In this document: piece after piece, positions 9,690 to 19,599 of the stretch
Numbering within the stretch: position 1 is the stretch's first letter
How the letters are laid out: each line of letters starts with the position of its first letter
Source of the DNA: Yoonia sp. I 8.24
GTDB lineage: Bacteria; Pseudomonadota; Alphaproteobacteria; Rhodobacterales; Rhodobacteraceae
Reading direction: 5' to 3'
NCBI RefSeq assembly: GCF_022096995.1
Contig: NZ_JACXGQ010000007.1
Location: forward strand, 1 to 64,000
DNA length: 64,000 nucleotides
Program-made: the position numbers and the translations under genes
Notes under the pieces: model-generated
What the model saw: only the letters and a program-made list of their open reading frames with translations
Told to the model about the DNA's origin: nothing
Databases searched by the model: none

Positions 9690-10362
9690 CCCAAATCGTT
9701 AAATAGCCCGCAAATGCCGTTAATCTCGGTGTAAGCGATCCACCGAGCCAGTCCAAGTACCCATCGTAAAACGGTGTGTTCGTCCGAGAACGAATCAAAA
9801 CTCCTAGCTCGCACCAAGCTCCACCCGTAGCAGCTGTATAGAGGGAACCCATCATTTCAGCCCGCAATGCAGATCATCCCGACAACACGAAACAACTTAA
9901 GGATGTAATCCTCCATTTTGCACGCCGACATAAAAACACCGATACTTTTTCTTTTTGCATTAGTATCAATACTTAACAATCCTGAAAACGATTACGTGAA
10001 GAGTGAAGAAAAACCCTTAATTTCCATAGAATACTCAGCCACGCCACAGGGTTGCAGGGGAAATACCTAAAAATAGGTCAGTTATAGTGATATACTTTGG
10101 TACAGGTTGATTGATAGCCACCCGCTCTGGTAGATTGTTACCTAGAGGAAATTAGGCCTCGTGTATTAGCCAGTTTATAAATCGTTTGACGGTTATTCAG
10201 CGGTTTTCGTGTTGAGGAGGAGGCACGGTTAAGGTCTCTCTCAAGACGACAGTGTGAGATACGTACCTTCGACGTGAGTGGAAAAGGTACGTCATAATGA
10301 GTGGGTCGGGTAACAATTTCTAGGGGTGGGATGCACATATTACTGCGCATCCCGCCCCTAAC
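9690..10362. other. 673-bp intergenic region without a protein gene, possible small RNA on the plus strand
   Basis: No plausible coding frame: the one open frame here (10138-10350, minus) has no ribosome site and unnatural composition. The stretch 9880-10080 is AT-rich. From about 10080 the composition becomes mixed. An inverted repeat ACGTACCTT/AAGGTACGT (10261-10269 and 10284-10292) stands before the strong hairpin at 10321-10360, which has its better T-tract on the plus strand. That would suit a plus-strand transcript of some 100-280 nt ending near 10370. I could not match it to 6S, SRP, RNase P or tmRNA. Confidence 0.35.
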
Positions 10363-10370
10363 TTATTTTT
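10321..10370 (+). terminator. Strong hairpin between recN and the intergenic region, probably bidirectional
   Basis: A 14-bp stem (10321-10334 with 10347-10360, one G-U pair) and a 12-nt loop. On the plus strand it is followed by ACTTATTTTT, which overlaps the recN stop. On the minus strand it sits directly after the recN stop but the following GAAATTGTT is a poor U-tract. Confidence 0.65.
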
Positions 10371-12018
10371 GGCTCGCGATCAGCGCCTGCGCCGCAGCGC
10401 GAGCTGCATCGGTCACCACGTCACCAGAGATCATCCGTGCAATTTCATCAACGCGTGCCTCTGCGCCCAAAGCAATCACGGTAGAGGTCGTCGTGGCGTC
10501 ATCTTGACGTTTTTCGACCCGCCAGTGGTGTCCACCTAAGGCAGCAACTTGGGGCGAATGCGTCACGACCAGAACTTGCCTACCATCCGCCAATTCGGCC
10601 AGACGACGGCCAACCGCATCTGCGGTCGCCCCACCAACGCCACGGTCAATTTCGTCAAATATCATCGTCAGGCCAGTCTCGGCCTGGGTCAAACAGACTT
10701 TCAACGCTAATAAAAACCGGCTGAGCTCTCCGCCGGAGGCAATTTTGTTGAGCGGCCCAGCAGGCGCGCCGGGGTTGGTTGCCACAGTAAAGGCCACCGT
10801 GTCCCTGCCCGATGGTCCCGGATCTGCTGGTGCAATATTCGTCGCAAAAACAGCGCGTTCCATCTTCAGTGGGGCCAGCTCTGTCGCCATCGCCTGATCC
10901 AGTTGCAGAGCAGCTGCGCGGCGCTTTTTGGTCAGCCTAGCTGCGGCTTCTTCATATATTGCTTGCGCGGTTTGTAGATCACCATTGAGCACGTGCAGAT
11001 CACGCGCACCATCATCAAGCAGCGCCAAGCGGGCGCGCAACCCGTCGGCAAACCCGCGCAGATCATCCGCCAGCACCCCGTGTTTGCGGGCCAAACCACG
11101 AATAGCGAACAGCCGCTCTTCGACATTTTCAAGATCAGAGGTATCGAACGACAGCGCTTCGAGACACTGCAATATCCCATTTTGTGCCTCATCCAGCGCA
11201 AGCTGGACCCGTTCAATCGCGGCAAGCGGTTCATCAAGCTGCCCTTCGGCCTTATCCGCGACACCAATCAGCCAACGTGATGCATCGCTAATCATCCCTT
11301 CGGCACCATTCAAGCTTAGCGCCTCTCCGGCTTTGGCAATATCGGTGCGGATCTTTTCGGCCGCTTGCATCATCCGGCGTTGCGTATCAAGCGTCGCCTC
11401 TTCGCCCGCTTCGGGCGAGAGCGCATCAAGCTCGCCTACGGCGTGGCGCAGGTAGTCTTCTTCGGCTTGCACTTCGGCGATGCGCGCCTCGGCGGCGGCC
11501 AGTGCCTTTTGTGCCTTGGCCAATTGCAGCCAAGCCGCACGGGTCTTGTCTAAATCTGGCGCAAGCCCCGCATAGCTATCAAGCATCTGTTGATGTCCAC
11601 GCGGATTCAAAAGCCCCCGGTCATCATGTTGACCATGCAATTCAACCAATGTTTCCGAAAGGTTACGCAAGACTTCACCGCTGACACGGCGGTCATTGAT
11701 CCACGCCGTTTTGCGGCCATCACGGGTATTTACGCGACGCAAGATCAGCTCATCTTCGGCAGCGATCCCGGCATCCGCTAGCACGGCTAATCCCGGATGC
11801 CCCTCAGGCAAATCAAACCAAGCGGTAACTTCGCCTTGATCGGCACCTTGGCGCACCAGTTCAGCACGCCCGCGCCAACCCAGCACAAAGCCCAATGAAT
11901 CAAGCAGAATAGATTTTCCGGCCCCGGTTTCCCCGGTCAGCACATTCAGCCCCGGTTGAAACGCCAATTCCAGCCGGTCAATGATAAGCATATCCCGGAT
12001 ATCAAGACCCCGTAGCAT
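10363..12018 (-). CDS. recN: DNA repair protein RecN
   Basis: SMC-like ATPase acting in recombinational repair of double-strand breaks. The 551 residues include an N-terminal Walker A loop GETGAGKS (30-37), a long central coiled coil rich in Ala, Glu and Leu (about 150-370), the signature SGGELSRFLLALK, and Walker B MIFDEIDRGVGG. It follows bamD by 24 bases and should share its transcript. No LexA box is visible before recN or bamD. Confidence 0.95.
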   Translation of the reverse strand: MLRGLDIRDMLIIDRLELAFQPGLNVLTGETGAGKSILLDSLGFVLGWRGRAELVRQGADQGEVTAWFDLPEGHPGLAVLADAGIAAEDELILRRVNTRDGRKTAWINDRRVSGEVLRNLSETLVELHGQHDDRGLLNPRGHQQMLDSYAGLAPDLDKTRAAWLQLAKAQKALAAAEARIAEVQAEEDYLRHAVGELDALSPEAGEEATLDTQRRMMQAAEKIRTDIAKAGEALSLNGAEGMISDASRWLIGVADKAEGQLDEPLAAIERVQLALDEAQNGILQCLEALSFDTSDLENVEERLFAIRGLARKHGVLADDLRGFADGLRARLALLDDGARDLHVLNGDLQTAQAIYEEAAARLTKKRRAAALQLDQAMATELAPLKMERAVFATNIAPADPGPSGRDTVAFTVATNPGAPAGPLNKIASGGELSRFLLALKVCLTQAETGLTMIFDEIDRGVGGATADAVGRRLAELADGRQVLVVTHSPQVAALGGHHWRVEKRQDDATTTSTVIALGAEARVDEIARMISGDVVTDAARAAAQALIASQK

Positions 12019-12042
12019 ATCAGCCCCCGAATCTTGCGCCGA

Positions 12043-12891
12043 TTACAGCCATTCGCCGCGCACGACCTGTCGGTAAATCGACGCCAGCCAATTGTCACCG
12101 GACACTTCAGTCGACAGCCCTTGCCCCGTCAGCAACGCATAGCTTGATTCGTACCATTCGGTTGACCGGTAGTTATGCCCCAAAATCGCGCCTGCGCTTT
12201 GCGCTTCAGCAGTGAGCCCAAGTGACAGGTACGATTCGACCAAGCGGTGGAGTGCTTCGGGTGTGTGAATGGTGGTTTGGAAATCTTCGACCACAATGCG
12301 GAAGCGGTTCGCGGCCGCCGCATAGTGGCCACGCTTCAGATAGTAACGTCCGATTTCCATCTCTTTTGCGGCCAAATGATCAAAGGCGAGATCAAACTTT
12401 AACACCGCAGAGCGCGCATATTCGCTGTCTGGATAGCGTTCAATCACCGTACGCAAAGCCTGTAACGCTTGGAACGTCAGCCCCTGATCGCGACCGATAT
12501 CATCGATCTGATCGTAGTAAGACAGCGCCAAGAGATAGGCTGCATAAGGCGCATCCTGTTCGGCTGGGTAGAAATCCAAGAAACGTTGCGCGGACGCGCG
12601 GCTGTTCTGGTAGTCCTCGTCCCGGTGATAGGCGAATGCCTGCATGATCAGCGCGCGTTGGGCGTATTCAGAATAAGGATACAGCCGTTCAATTTCGCCA
12701 AATGTAAAGGCGGCATCATCTTGATCCCCCTGCGCCAACTGCTGTTCGCCACGTGCAAAAATCTGATCTGCGGTCATTTCATCCAGCGGAGCAGAAGGAT
12801 TACCTGCGCCACAGGCGGACAAAAGCGCAAATGCCATTGCGGCGCCAACCTGCGTTGTCCGCATGCGGAATGTGTTCAAGCTGACTGACAT
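12043..12891 (-). CDS. bamD: Outer-membrane assembly lipoprotein BamD
   Basis: 282 residues. The signal peptide ends in the lipobox LLSACG (acylated Cys 27). TPR units follow (ARGEQQLAQGDQDDAAFTF and later repeats), as in BamD, which works with BamA to fold outer-membrane proteins. GAGG lies eight bases before the ATG. The gene sits between lpxC and recN, the order usual in alphaproteobacteria. Confidence 0.92.
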   Translation of the reverse strand: MSVSLNTFRMRTTQVGAAMAFALLSACGAGNPSAPLDEMTADQIFARGEQQLAQGDQDDAAFTFGEIERLYPYSEYAQRALIMQAFAYHRDEDYQNSRASAQRFLDFYPAEQDAPYAAYLLALSYYDQIDDIGRDQGLTFQALQALRTVIERYPDSEYARSAVLKFDLAFDHLAAKEMEIGRYYLKRGHYAAAANRFRIVVEDFQTTIHTPEALHRLVESYLSLGLTAEAQSAGAILGHNYRSTEWYESSYALLTGQGLSTEVSGDNWLASIYRQVVRGEWL

Positions 12892-13015
12892 CGAGCGACC
12901 TCATTACTGACGGTGCGCGCAAGACACGCACCAATTGTTAGGGATCGGTCTAGCATAGAAAAATCTGGTGCAAAATGCCTTTTGAGCACCCGGTGATCAA
13001 CTGTGCGTCGCTGCT

Positions 13016-13933
13016 TTACGCAACAGCGTGAAGATCGGCCATGCTCACCCCGACACCGGGCAAACGCGCCGCGATTTTTGCATCACAATTGACCCAACGC
13101 CATGCGGTCGAATCTGCAAATAGCGCATGTAAAAGCCGGTTCGTCATCGCGTGGCCCGCACGCGTACCTGTATAACGTCCCAAGATCGGCGCGCCGGCCG
13201 TGTAAAGATCACCCAATGCATCCAGCATTTTATGGCGCACCGCTTCATCCGCGTGGCGCAGCCCACCGGGTGTCAACACATCCGCACCATCAACGACAAC
13301 GGCATTTTCCATCGAACCGCCAAGCGCCAACCCATTGGCCCGCATGGCATCCACATCCGCAGAGCGGCAGAACGTCCGACTATCACACAGCTCGCGCACG
13401 AATGTGCCATTCGCCATATTCAAGGTCTTGTGCTGTTTACCAATCGCCGCATCAGCAAAATCGATCGCAAAATCGATTTGTAACGACGTTGCAGGCGAAA
13501 GCTGTGCAAAAGCCGCACCATCCGTCACAGACACATCTTTGAGAATTTCAATCGCGCGCAGCGGTGCGTTCAGACGTGTCAGGCCCGTCTGCACAATACC
13601 GCGCACAAAGGTCGCGGCGCTGCCATCCAAGATCGGCACTTCGGGACCGTCGATGTCGATAAGCACATTGTGAACACCACAGCCGGAAAGCGCCGCCATC
13701 AGGTGTTCAATTGTAGATACGGTCACCCCATCGGCATTCACCAAACGGGTATTAAGCGGTGAAACAATCACCCCATCCCATCTTGCCGCAAGCCGCGGGG
13801 TACCCTGTAGGTCAACCCGACGGAACACGATGCCCGCATTTGCGGGCGCTGGATGCAAGACGACTGAAACAGGCGCACCAGAGTGTAGACCTGTGCCTTC
13901 AAAGGCCGCTTTGTTTTTCAGTGTCGTTTGCAC
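13016..13933 (-). CDS. lpxC: UDP-3-O-acyl-N-acetylglucosamine deacetylase LpxC
   Basis: Zinc enzyme for the first committed step of lipid A synthesis. The 305 residues show the LpxC marks: FEGTGLHSG near the start, the zinc histidine in TIEHLMAAL, the ILDGSAA segment, and the later zinc ligands His and Asp in VRHKMLDALGDL. The start codon appears to be GTG. It follows ftsZ on the same strand after a terminator and about 200 bases, so it probably has its own promoter too. Confidence 0.95.
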   Translation of the reverse strand: MQTTLKNKAAFEGTGLHSGAPVSVVLHPAPANAGIVFRRVDLQGTPRLAARWDGVIVSPLNTRLVNADGVTVSTIEHLMAALSGCGVHNVLIDIDGPEVPILDGSAATFVRGIVQTGLTRLNAPLRAIEILKDVSVTDGAAFAQLSPATSLQIDFAIDFADAAIGKQHKTLNMANGTFVRELCDSRTFCRSADVDAMRANGLALGGSMENAVVVDGADVLTPGGLRHADEAVRHKMLDALGDLYTAGAPILGRYTGTRAGHAMTNRLLHALFADSTAWRWVNCDAKIAARLPGVGVSMADLHAVA

Positions 13934-14067
13934 GGTTTTCGGGTGCCTTAGATGATTCCAGTTTCTTTACAGAACTACGCGCAAGGGCTGCGCGGCTCAA
14001 CTCACTCTTTACAACGGTATGAAACATCACATGGCAATATTATGGCGGCCCAAGTAGGGCATTGCCT

Positions 14068-14101
14068 TAAAAGGAAAAAGGCCGCCCTGGGGCGACCTTT
14101 T
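14068..14101 (-). terminator. Rho-independent terminator of ftsZ
   Basis: On the minus strand AAAAGGTCGCCC pairs with GGGCGGCCTTTT (12 bp with one G-U), followed by TTCCTTTT. It lies 30 bases after the ftsZ stop. Confidence 0.8.
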
Positions 14102-14131
14102 CAAAGTATTAACGCAGCGTTACCGTAAGGT

Positions 14132-15736
14132 TTAGTTTGCCTGACGGCGCAAGAACGCAGGGATTTCGATGCGATCTTGGTCTTCGTTTGCTTCGGGTTC
14201 TTGGTGCAACGGCGTGACCTGCGGCTGTGCCCGTGTTGGCTGCGCGGCAGCGGCTTCAGCTTGCGCACCGGTCATCCGGTTGATCAAAGAATTGATACCA
14301 AATCGCGGCTTTTCTGCTTCTTCAGGAGCGGGCGCAGCAGCCTGCGGCTGCGCGGGGGCAGCACGCTGCGCGGGTGCGCGGCTCACGGCGGCTTGCAAAC
14401 GCGCCAGAGCTTCGGGGGATGGTGTTCCCGGCGTGCGAGGCGCAACAAAGCTATCGGCCTCGGTTACCGCTGGTTCAGCGCGTGGCGTATATGCGGGCGG
14501 GGGCAGATCGTCAGCTGCGGCAGTCTGTGGCGCAGGCGCGGGCTGTGGTGCAGCAGCGGTTGGCATATCCAAATCTTGGAATAGCGTGCGTTCTTGTGGC
14601 TGTGGTTGCGGCGCTGGCGCAGCAACCTGCGCCGCTGGTTCTTGTACTGGTGCGGGCGCCGGTGCAGCAGCAGCCGGTGCAGGTTCTTGCACAGGTGCAG
14701 GGGCAACTTCGGGCTGTGCCAAAGGTGCGGCCATGCTGCGGCGAGGCAGCGGGGTATCAGCATTGCTCATGACAGCGTCAATGCCGGTCGCAACGACAGA
14801 AACGCGCATCTTGCCTTCCATCCCGGTGTCAAGCGTCGAGCCAACAATGATGTTTGCCTCTGGGTCGACTTTTTCGCGGATTTTGTTGGCCGCTTCGTCC
14901 AATTCGAACAGTGTCAAATCGTGTGAACCGGTGATGTTGATCAGAACGCCCTTCGCGCCTTCGAGGCTGATTTCATCAAGCAACGGGTTCGCGATGGCTT
15001 TTTCTGCCGCTTGGATCGCGCGGTTTTCGCCTTCGGCTTCGCCGGTGCCCATCATCGCCTTGCCCATTTCATCCATGACGGCGCGGACATCCGCAAAGTC
15101 GAGGTTGATCAGGCCGGGACGCACCATCAGGTCAGTCACACCTTTCACACCTTGATACAGAACGTCATCTGCAAGAGAGAAAGCTTCGGTGAATGTGGTG
15201 TTTTCATTGGCCAGACGGAACAGGTTCTGGTTTGGAATGATGATCAGCGTATCCACAACCTTTTGCAGGGCTTCAATGCCTGCATCGGCTTGTTTCATGC
15301 GCTTGCCGCCTTCAAATTGGAACGGCTTGGTCACGACGCCAACAGTCAGAACGCCCAATTCACGGGCTGCCTGTGCGATGATCGGGGCTGCACCTGTCCC
15401 GGTGCCGCCGCCCATACCTGCGGTGATGAAACACATATGCGCCCCAGCAAGGTGATCAACGATTTGTTCAATGCTTTCTTCAGCAGCAGCGGCCCCAACC
15501 GTTGCGCGCGCACCCGCACCCAGACCTTCGGTCACTTTCAGACCCATCTGGATTTTTTGTTCAGAACGCGATTGCTGCAGCGCTTGCGCATCAGTGTTCG
15601 CAACAACAAATTCGACGCCTTCAAGCGCCTGTTCGATCATGTTGTTTACTGCGTTGCCGCCTGCCCCACCTACACCAAACACGGTGATACGTGGTTTCAG
15701 TTCTTCATGCCCCGGGAGGGAGAGATTCAATGTCAT
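14132..15736 (-). CDS. ftsZ: Cell division GTPase FtsZ
   Basis: Tubulin-like protein forming the cytokinetic ring. The N-terminal GTPase domain has [13 protein letters not shown], the tubulin signature [12 protein letters not shown], and the T7 region [13 protein letters not shown]. At 534 residues it is long for FtsZ: after the globular part (about 1-320) comes a 190-residue linker very rich in Ala, Pro and Gln, then the conserved tail [12 protein letters not shown], which binds FtsA and other partners. A long linker is normal in alphaproteobacteria. The strong GC skew of the linker creates long false frames on the other strand. Confidence 0.97.
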   Translation of the reverse strand: MTLNLSLPGHEELKPRITVFGVGGAGGNAVNNMIEQALEGVEFVVANTDAQALQQSRSEQKIQMGLKVTEGLGAGARATVGAAAAEESIEQIVDHLAGAHMCFITAGMGGGTGTGAAPIIAQAARELGVLTVGVVTKPFQFEGGKRMKQADAGIEALQKVVDTLIIIPNQNLFRLANENTTFTEAFSLADDVLYQGVKGVTDLMVRPGLINLDFADVRAVMDEMGKAMMGTGEAEGENRAIQAAEKAIANPLLDEISLEGAKGVLINITGSHDLTLFELDEAANKIREKVDPEANIIVGSTLDTGMEGKMRVSVVATGIDAVMSNADTPLPRRSMAAPLAQPEVAPAPVQEPAPAAAAPAPAPVQEPAAQVAAPAPQPQPQERTLFQDLDMPTAAAPQPAPAPQTAAADDLPPPAYTPRAEPAVTEADSFVAPRTPGTPSPEALARLQAAVSRAPAQRAAPAQPQAAAPAPEEAEKPRFGINSLINRMTGAQAEAAAAQPTRAQPQVTPLHQEPEANEDQDRIEIPAFLRRQAN

Positions 15737-15911
15737 TGCTCGATCCGCCTGTTTTTATGAGCCCGTCCCACCGGGCGCCTGACTGCTTATTGCTTACATC
15801 CTAACCGGGTGATGCCGAAAGGTCACGGGAAAAACACAAAATTGCCACCAAATCTGGACAAAAATTGATCGATACCCGCTTGATTTCGCGCAATCGGCAA
15901 AATGTTGCGCA

Positions 15912-17246
15912 TTACCAGTTGTCTTTAAACCATTTGACAGCCCGTTTGAGCGAACGCGCCGGGTAGCGATCCGCCGGAATTTCGAAATCCCACCATTCGT
16001 CTTGCGGGTTTGACGCAAACAGCGACAGCCCAACTGCGCTTGAAAACGCGGGACCAATCGCGGCTTGTGGCAGGCCTTGCACCCGCAATGGACGCCCGAG
16101 CCGGACCTGCTGACCTAGAATTTTGCTAGCCAACCCATCAAGTCCAGGGATTTGGCTACCGCCGCCCGTCAACACGATCTGCTGGCTCGACAGATGCTCG
16201 AACCCGGCAGCATCAAGGCGCGCGCGGACTTCTTCAAGAATTTCTTCCACGCGCGGACGCATGATACCAATCAATTCGGCCCGGCTAACGGTGCGGCGAT
16301 CATGTTCCCAATCGCCGGTTTCACCATCCGTCTCGATCATTTCGCGGTCATCCATTCCCGTCGCAACGACACCGCCATAGAATGTTTTAATCCGCTCAGC
16401 CGTCGCAGCGGGGATTTGCAGCCCCATCGAAATATCAGAGGTAATATGGTCGCCGCCCATGCGCACTGAATCCGCATAGATCATGTGTTTTTTCATAAAG
16501 ACAGAGATGCTGGTCGACCCGCCGCCCAAATCAATACAGGCCGCGCCCAATTCTTGCTCATCCTCTACCAGTGATGACATCCCCGAAACATATGCCGAAG
16601 ACGCCAGCCCAGCCAGTTCAAGATCGCATCGCTTGATGCAATAAAACAGGTTTTGCAATGTCGCCGTATCAACCGTCAGCATATGCATATCAGTGGTCAA
16701 CTGGTGCCCAATTTGCCCGCGCGGATCAGCAAGGCCAGACCGGTTATCAAGCGAGAAATTGACAGGTTGCGCATGCAGTACTTCGCGATCAGCGCCGTAG
16801 TCGGGCACATCGCAGTTGGCCATCACCTGACTGATATCTTGTTCTGTCACAGCACCGGCCGACACATCAAGCGCACCATCCAAACCGTAAGACCGCGGAC
16901 GCCCACCTGACAGCGACGCAATCACGTGATCAACACGGACTTTGGCCATTTTTTGGGCCGCCTGAACCACCGTGCGAATAGCGCGTTCCGTTTCTTGCAT
17001 CGCGTCGATTTCGCCAAATCGAACACCGCGCGACCGTGTGGTCGCAGCACCGATCACCCGAAACTGCGATTGCCCGGCCATAGATCCCACGCCGTCGACA
17101 TTGCGAAACTGTTCTGGTCCGTCAAAACGCAGCACCAAACAGGCAATTTTCGATGTACCCACATCCAAAATGGCCACGACACCGCGCTGCATTGCGGCTT
17201 TGCGCATTTGACGCATCGCGCGTTGGTTGTCGTATAGATCGCCCAT
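15912..17246 (-). CDS. ftsA: Cell division protein FtsA
   Basis: Actin-like membrane tether for FtsZ, 444 residues. The phosphate-1 loop ILDVGTSKIACLVL, the phosphate-2 segment CIDLGGGSTSISVF and the adenosine motif IVLTGGGSQIPGL are present, and the C-terminus ends in a basic amphipathic helix (LKRAVKWFKDNW) as the membrane-targeting sequence. Its ATG shares one base with the ftsQ stop (TAATG), indicating coupled translation. Confidence 0.96.
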   Translation of the reverse strand: MGDLYDNQRAMRQMRKAAMQRGVVAILDVGTSKIACLVLRFDGPEQFRNVDGVGSMAGQSQFRVIGAATTRSRGVRFGEIDAMQETERAIRTVVQAAQKMAKVRVDHVIASLSGGRPRSYGLDGALDVSAGAVTEQDISQVMANCDVPDYGADREVLHAQPVNFSLDNRSGLADPRGQIGHQLTTDMHMLTVDTATLQNLFYCIKRCDLELAGLASSAYVSGMSSLVEDEQELGAACIDLGGGSTSISVFMKKHMIYADSVRMGGDHITSDISMGLQIPAATAERIKTFYGGVVATGMDDREMIETDGETGDWEHDRRTVSRAELIGIMRPRVEEILEEVRARLDAAGFEHLSSQQIVLTGGGSQIPGLDGLASKILGQQVRLGRPLRVQGLPQAAIGPAFSSAVGLSLFASNPQDEWWDFEIPADRYPARSLKRAVKWFKDNW

Positions 17247-18142
17247 TAGTTGCCTGCCCCGTTTGTCGATACTGTTTCATTCACGCGGCGCATGGCCGCG
17301 ACGGCCTCTTCATTCATCCGCAAGGTGGGGCGGTCTGCATTGCGCATATCCACCACCGTTACATCACGGTCCAACATGTCTTGGGCCGCGTTCAGCGCGA
17401 CAACCCGGTCAAGCGCAGCAACAGCCCCCTCGCCGGGTAAAAGGATGCGTTGTTCGCGGTCCAACACGATGTCCCAACGGCGTTCGCCCATGCGCACGAG
17501 GCCACGCACACGCGGGCCTAGCGGCCCGGCAGCAGCGTAAAGCGCAAGCGCTTCTTGGATATGTTGTTCTGCCCCGTCGCCTGCGATCAACGGCAGATCA
17601 AGCCGATCTGACCGCGAAGTCACAAAGCCAGAATCCACGCCCTCTGCATCGATCAACCGCAAGGTCGCCCCATCGCGCCAAAGCGCCGAAGGCACACGCG
17701 GCGTCAACCGCACCTCAAGCGTGCCAGCAGCGCCGACGCGGACGCTGGCGGATTTCACGGGGGCCAAGCTTTCAATCGCAAGGCGGGTTTGTTCGAGATC
17801 CACATCAAACGAAGACACCGGATAGTCGCTGGGCAGCAACCCGATAACATCCGTCATTGTCGCTTGATCTGCACCGGTAATGGTCATCGCTTTGACCATA
17901 AACTGTGGGCGGTCCTGAAACTGCTGAATGGCAGTTTCAATCTGTACCGCAACCGCGGCCCGGTTTGCCGCGTTAGAAAAATGCGTACCAAGGATTGTCA
18001 CGATCAGCGCGATTGGCACCCCGATGCGCATAGTCGCACGAAACCCCGGCGTCAGCAGCAAGCGCTGGTAACGGTAGCCTAGCTTAGAAGGGGCCGGATC
18101 ATGCGGTGCGGCATGGGCGGGGCGTCGGATCAGACCTCGCAT
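17246..18142 (-). CDS. ftsQ: Cell division protein FtsQ
   Basis: Divisome protein with a cytoplasmic N-terminus, one membrane helix (about residues 38-58 in IGVPIALIVTILGT), a POTRA domain (MTITGADQATMTDVIGLLP onward) and a beta domain. ATG 18142 has AGAGG seven bases upstream, so I prefer it to the TTG at 18163 that keeps the frame open. The gene overlaps the tail of the 65-codon frame by 13 bases. In related genomes ddl often precedes ftsQ; it is absent here. Confidence 0.92.
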   Translation of the reverse strand: MRGLIRRPAHAAPHDPAPSKLGYRYQRLLLTPGFRATMRIGVPIALIVTILGTHFSNAANRAAVAVQIETAIQQFQDRPQFMVKAMTITGADQATMTDVIGLLPSDYPVSSFDVDLEQTRLAIESLAPVKSASVRVGAAGTLEVRLTPRVPSALWRDGATLRLIDAEGVDSGFVTSRSDRLDLPLIAGDGAEQHIQEALALYAAAGPLGPRVRGLVRMGERRWDIVLDREQRILLPGEGAVAALDRVVALNAAQDMLDRDVTVVDMRNADRPTLRMNEEAVAAMRRVNETVSTNGAGN

Positions 18143-18327
18143 GACGCAACCTCTGACACCCAAACGCCCGAAGACGCGGCCGACGGGCCGTCATCTGTCA
18201 AAATAACTTTGCATTGTTCGTCCCGAAAACCTGCCTGCGAATCCATGATGATCGACGAAGCGTCTGCCTGCGCTGCCATCGATCGATCGAAAATTCCGAC
18301 ATCTTCCGGGTTTGCCCTGCTCGACAT
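18130..18327 (-). CDS. 65-residue protein of unknown function in the position of ddl
   Basis: An open frame with a strong ribosome site (AAGGTGG, six bases before ATG 18327) between murB and ftsQ. The product is hydrophilic, starts MSSRANPEDVGIFD, and has no membrane segment. It overlaps ftsQ by 13 bases, which favours coupled translation. The frame is open back to 18438 inside murB but without another ribosome site. It shows no similarity that I can see to D-Ala-D-Ala ligase, so it is not an obvious ddl remnant. Confidence 0.5.
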   Translation of the reverse strand: MSSRANPEDVGIFDRSMAAQADASSIIMDSQAGFRDEQCKVILTDDGPSAASSGVWVSEVASCEV

Positions 18328-18403
18328 ACCCAACCACCTTTTTGCGGGTCTTTGTGACCCGTCATTTTGCGACCCATTGTGGATCAAGCCATTATTTGGC
18401 CCA

Positions 18404-19342
18404 TTAATCTGCGGGATCGCTGCCTGTACGTTCGCCAACCCGCATAATTTCCCACTCTAGTCTAATCGCTTGCGAATCGTAAACCTTTTTCCGCACCAAC
18501 TCGCCCAAATCCTCAAGATCGGCGGCTGTGGCCCCACCCGCATTTGTTAAAAAGTTGGAGTGTTTCACATTCATCACAGCCCCGCCAAGCGTGGCGCCGC
18601 GCATTCCGGCGTCGTCAATGACCTTCCACGCCTTAAGATCATGGACATCATCGGCGCGCCCTGTGGATGAAAACCCGGCAGGGTTCCGAAATGTTGATCC
18701 GGCGGTACGGTCTTTTGTGGGCTGCGTTTCGTCGCGCTTGGCAAGCTGTTCCGCCATGCGCTGCGCCAATGTTTCGGGGTCATCTTTCGGCGCTGCAAAC
18801 CGTGCGCCGACAATAATTGCCCCCTCGGGTAAATCGCTTTGACGGTAGGCCAATTGGAGATCGTTGGCAGCCAGTTCTTTGACGTCACCTGCGCGGGTGA
18901 CGATTGTGACGGCGACCAAAACATCGGCCACATAAGCACCGTAGCAGCCCGCGTTCATCCGCACGGCCCCGCCGATTGTGCCGGGGATGGTGCGCAAAAA
19001 TGTCAAATCACGCCCAGCATCGGCCGCTTTGCGGGCCACATGCGCGTCCAAGGCCGCAGCCCCCGTGACCACATGATCCCCGCTTGCATCAATGCTATTG
19101 AACCCGCGCCCCAACCGGATCACCACGCCGCGAATGCCGCCGTCGCGCACGATCAGATTGCTGCCAACCCCCATAGGAAAGACAGGTACATCGGCAGGTA
19201 GCGCGGAAAGAAACGCGCAAATATCCTCTAAATCTGCGGGTTGGAACAACACATCCGCCGGTCCGCCTACACGCATCCATGTCAGGTCAGCCAATGCGCG
19301 ATTTTCGGTCAATGTGCCACGTACCTGTGGAAGATCATGCAT
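18404..19342 (-). CDS. murB: UDP-N-acetylenolpyruvoylglucosamine reductase MurB
   Basis: FAD enzyme of peptidoglycan precursor synthesis, 312 residues. Visible are the FAD-binding segments [12 protein letters not shown] and [17 protein letters not shown], the catalytic Ser in AGSTFRNP, and the C-terminal substrate part. The start codon overlaps the stop of the DUF2484 gene (TGATG type). Confidence 0.96.
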   Translation of the reverse strand: MHDLPQVRGTLTENRALADLTWMRVGGPADVLFQPADLEDICAFLSALPADVPVFPMGVGSNLIVRDGGIRGVVIRLGRGFNSIDASGDHVVTGAAALDAHVARKAADAGRDLTFLRTIPGTIGGAVRMNAGCYGAYVADVLVAVTIVTRAGDVKELAANDLQLAYRQSDLPEGAIIVGARFAAPKDDPETLAQRMAEQLAKRDETQPTKDRTAGSTFRNPAGFSSTGRADDVHDLKAWKVIDDAGMRGATLGGAVMNVKHSNFLTNAGGATAADLEDLGELVRKKVYDSQAIRLEWEIMRVGERTGSDPAD

Positions 19343-19599
19343 CAGATGTCCTTTCGTGTAAGCAGATTGTCACGCACCCAGCGGTAAAGATAATAGAGCG
19401 GCCAGCGAAAAACTGAGGCACCCAAGGTAAACACGGCAAGCCCGATCCATGCGCCATTCGCAACCACGACCCAAATCAAAATTGGCAACCCGATGGCCAT
19501 CAGCACATAAGCCCGCCGCCAATGATTGTCGTCCGACGGGATCGACTGCATCACAAATGCCAAAACAACCCAAAGCGCGGCTGCAAGCAACGACATCAT
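19342..19599 (-). CDS. DUF2484 small membrane protein between murC and murB
   Basis: 85 residues with three hydrophobic segments ([43 protein letters not shown]) and a basic C-terminus. ATG 19599 overlaps the murC stop as ATGA, and the stop overlaps the murB start, so it is translated as part of the cluster. DUF2484 proteins occur in this place in Rhodobacterales. No function is established; position suggests a role with envelope synthesis, which is inference. Confidence 0.8.
   Translation of the reverse strand: MMSLLAAALWVVLAFVMQSIPSDDNHWRRAYVLMAIGLPILIWVVVANGAWIGLAVFTLGASVFRWPLYYLYRWVRDNLLTRKDI

Noticed and set aside
10138-10350. 70-codon minus-strand frame in the gap before recN
   Set aside because: No ribosome site, odd composition, and it runs through the strong terminator hairpin.
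14169-15760. Long plus-strand frames of 328 and 249 codons opposite ftsZ
   Set aside because: They mirror the GC-rich Ala/Pro/Gln linker and GTPase domain of ftsZ; product is low-complexity Ala/Gly/Ser/Cys with no family features.
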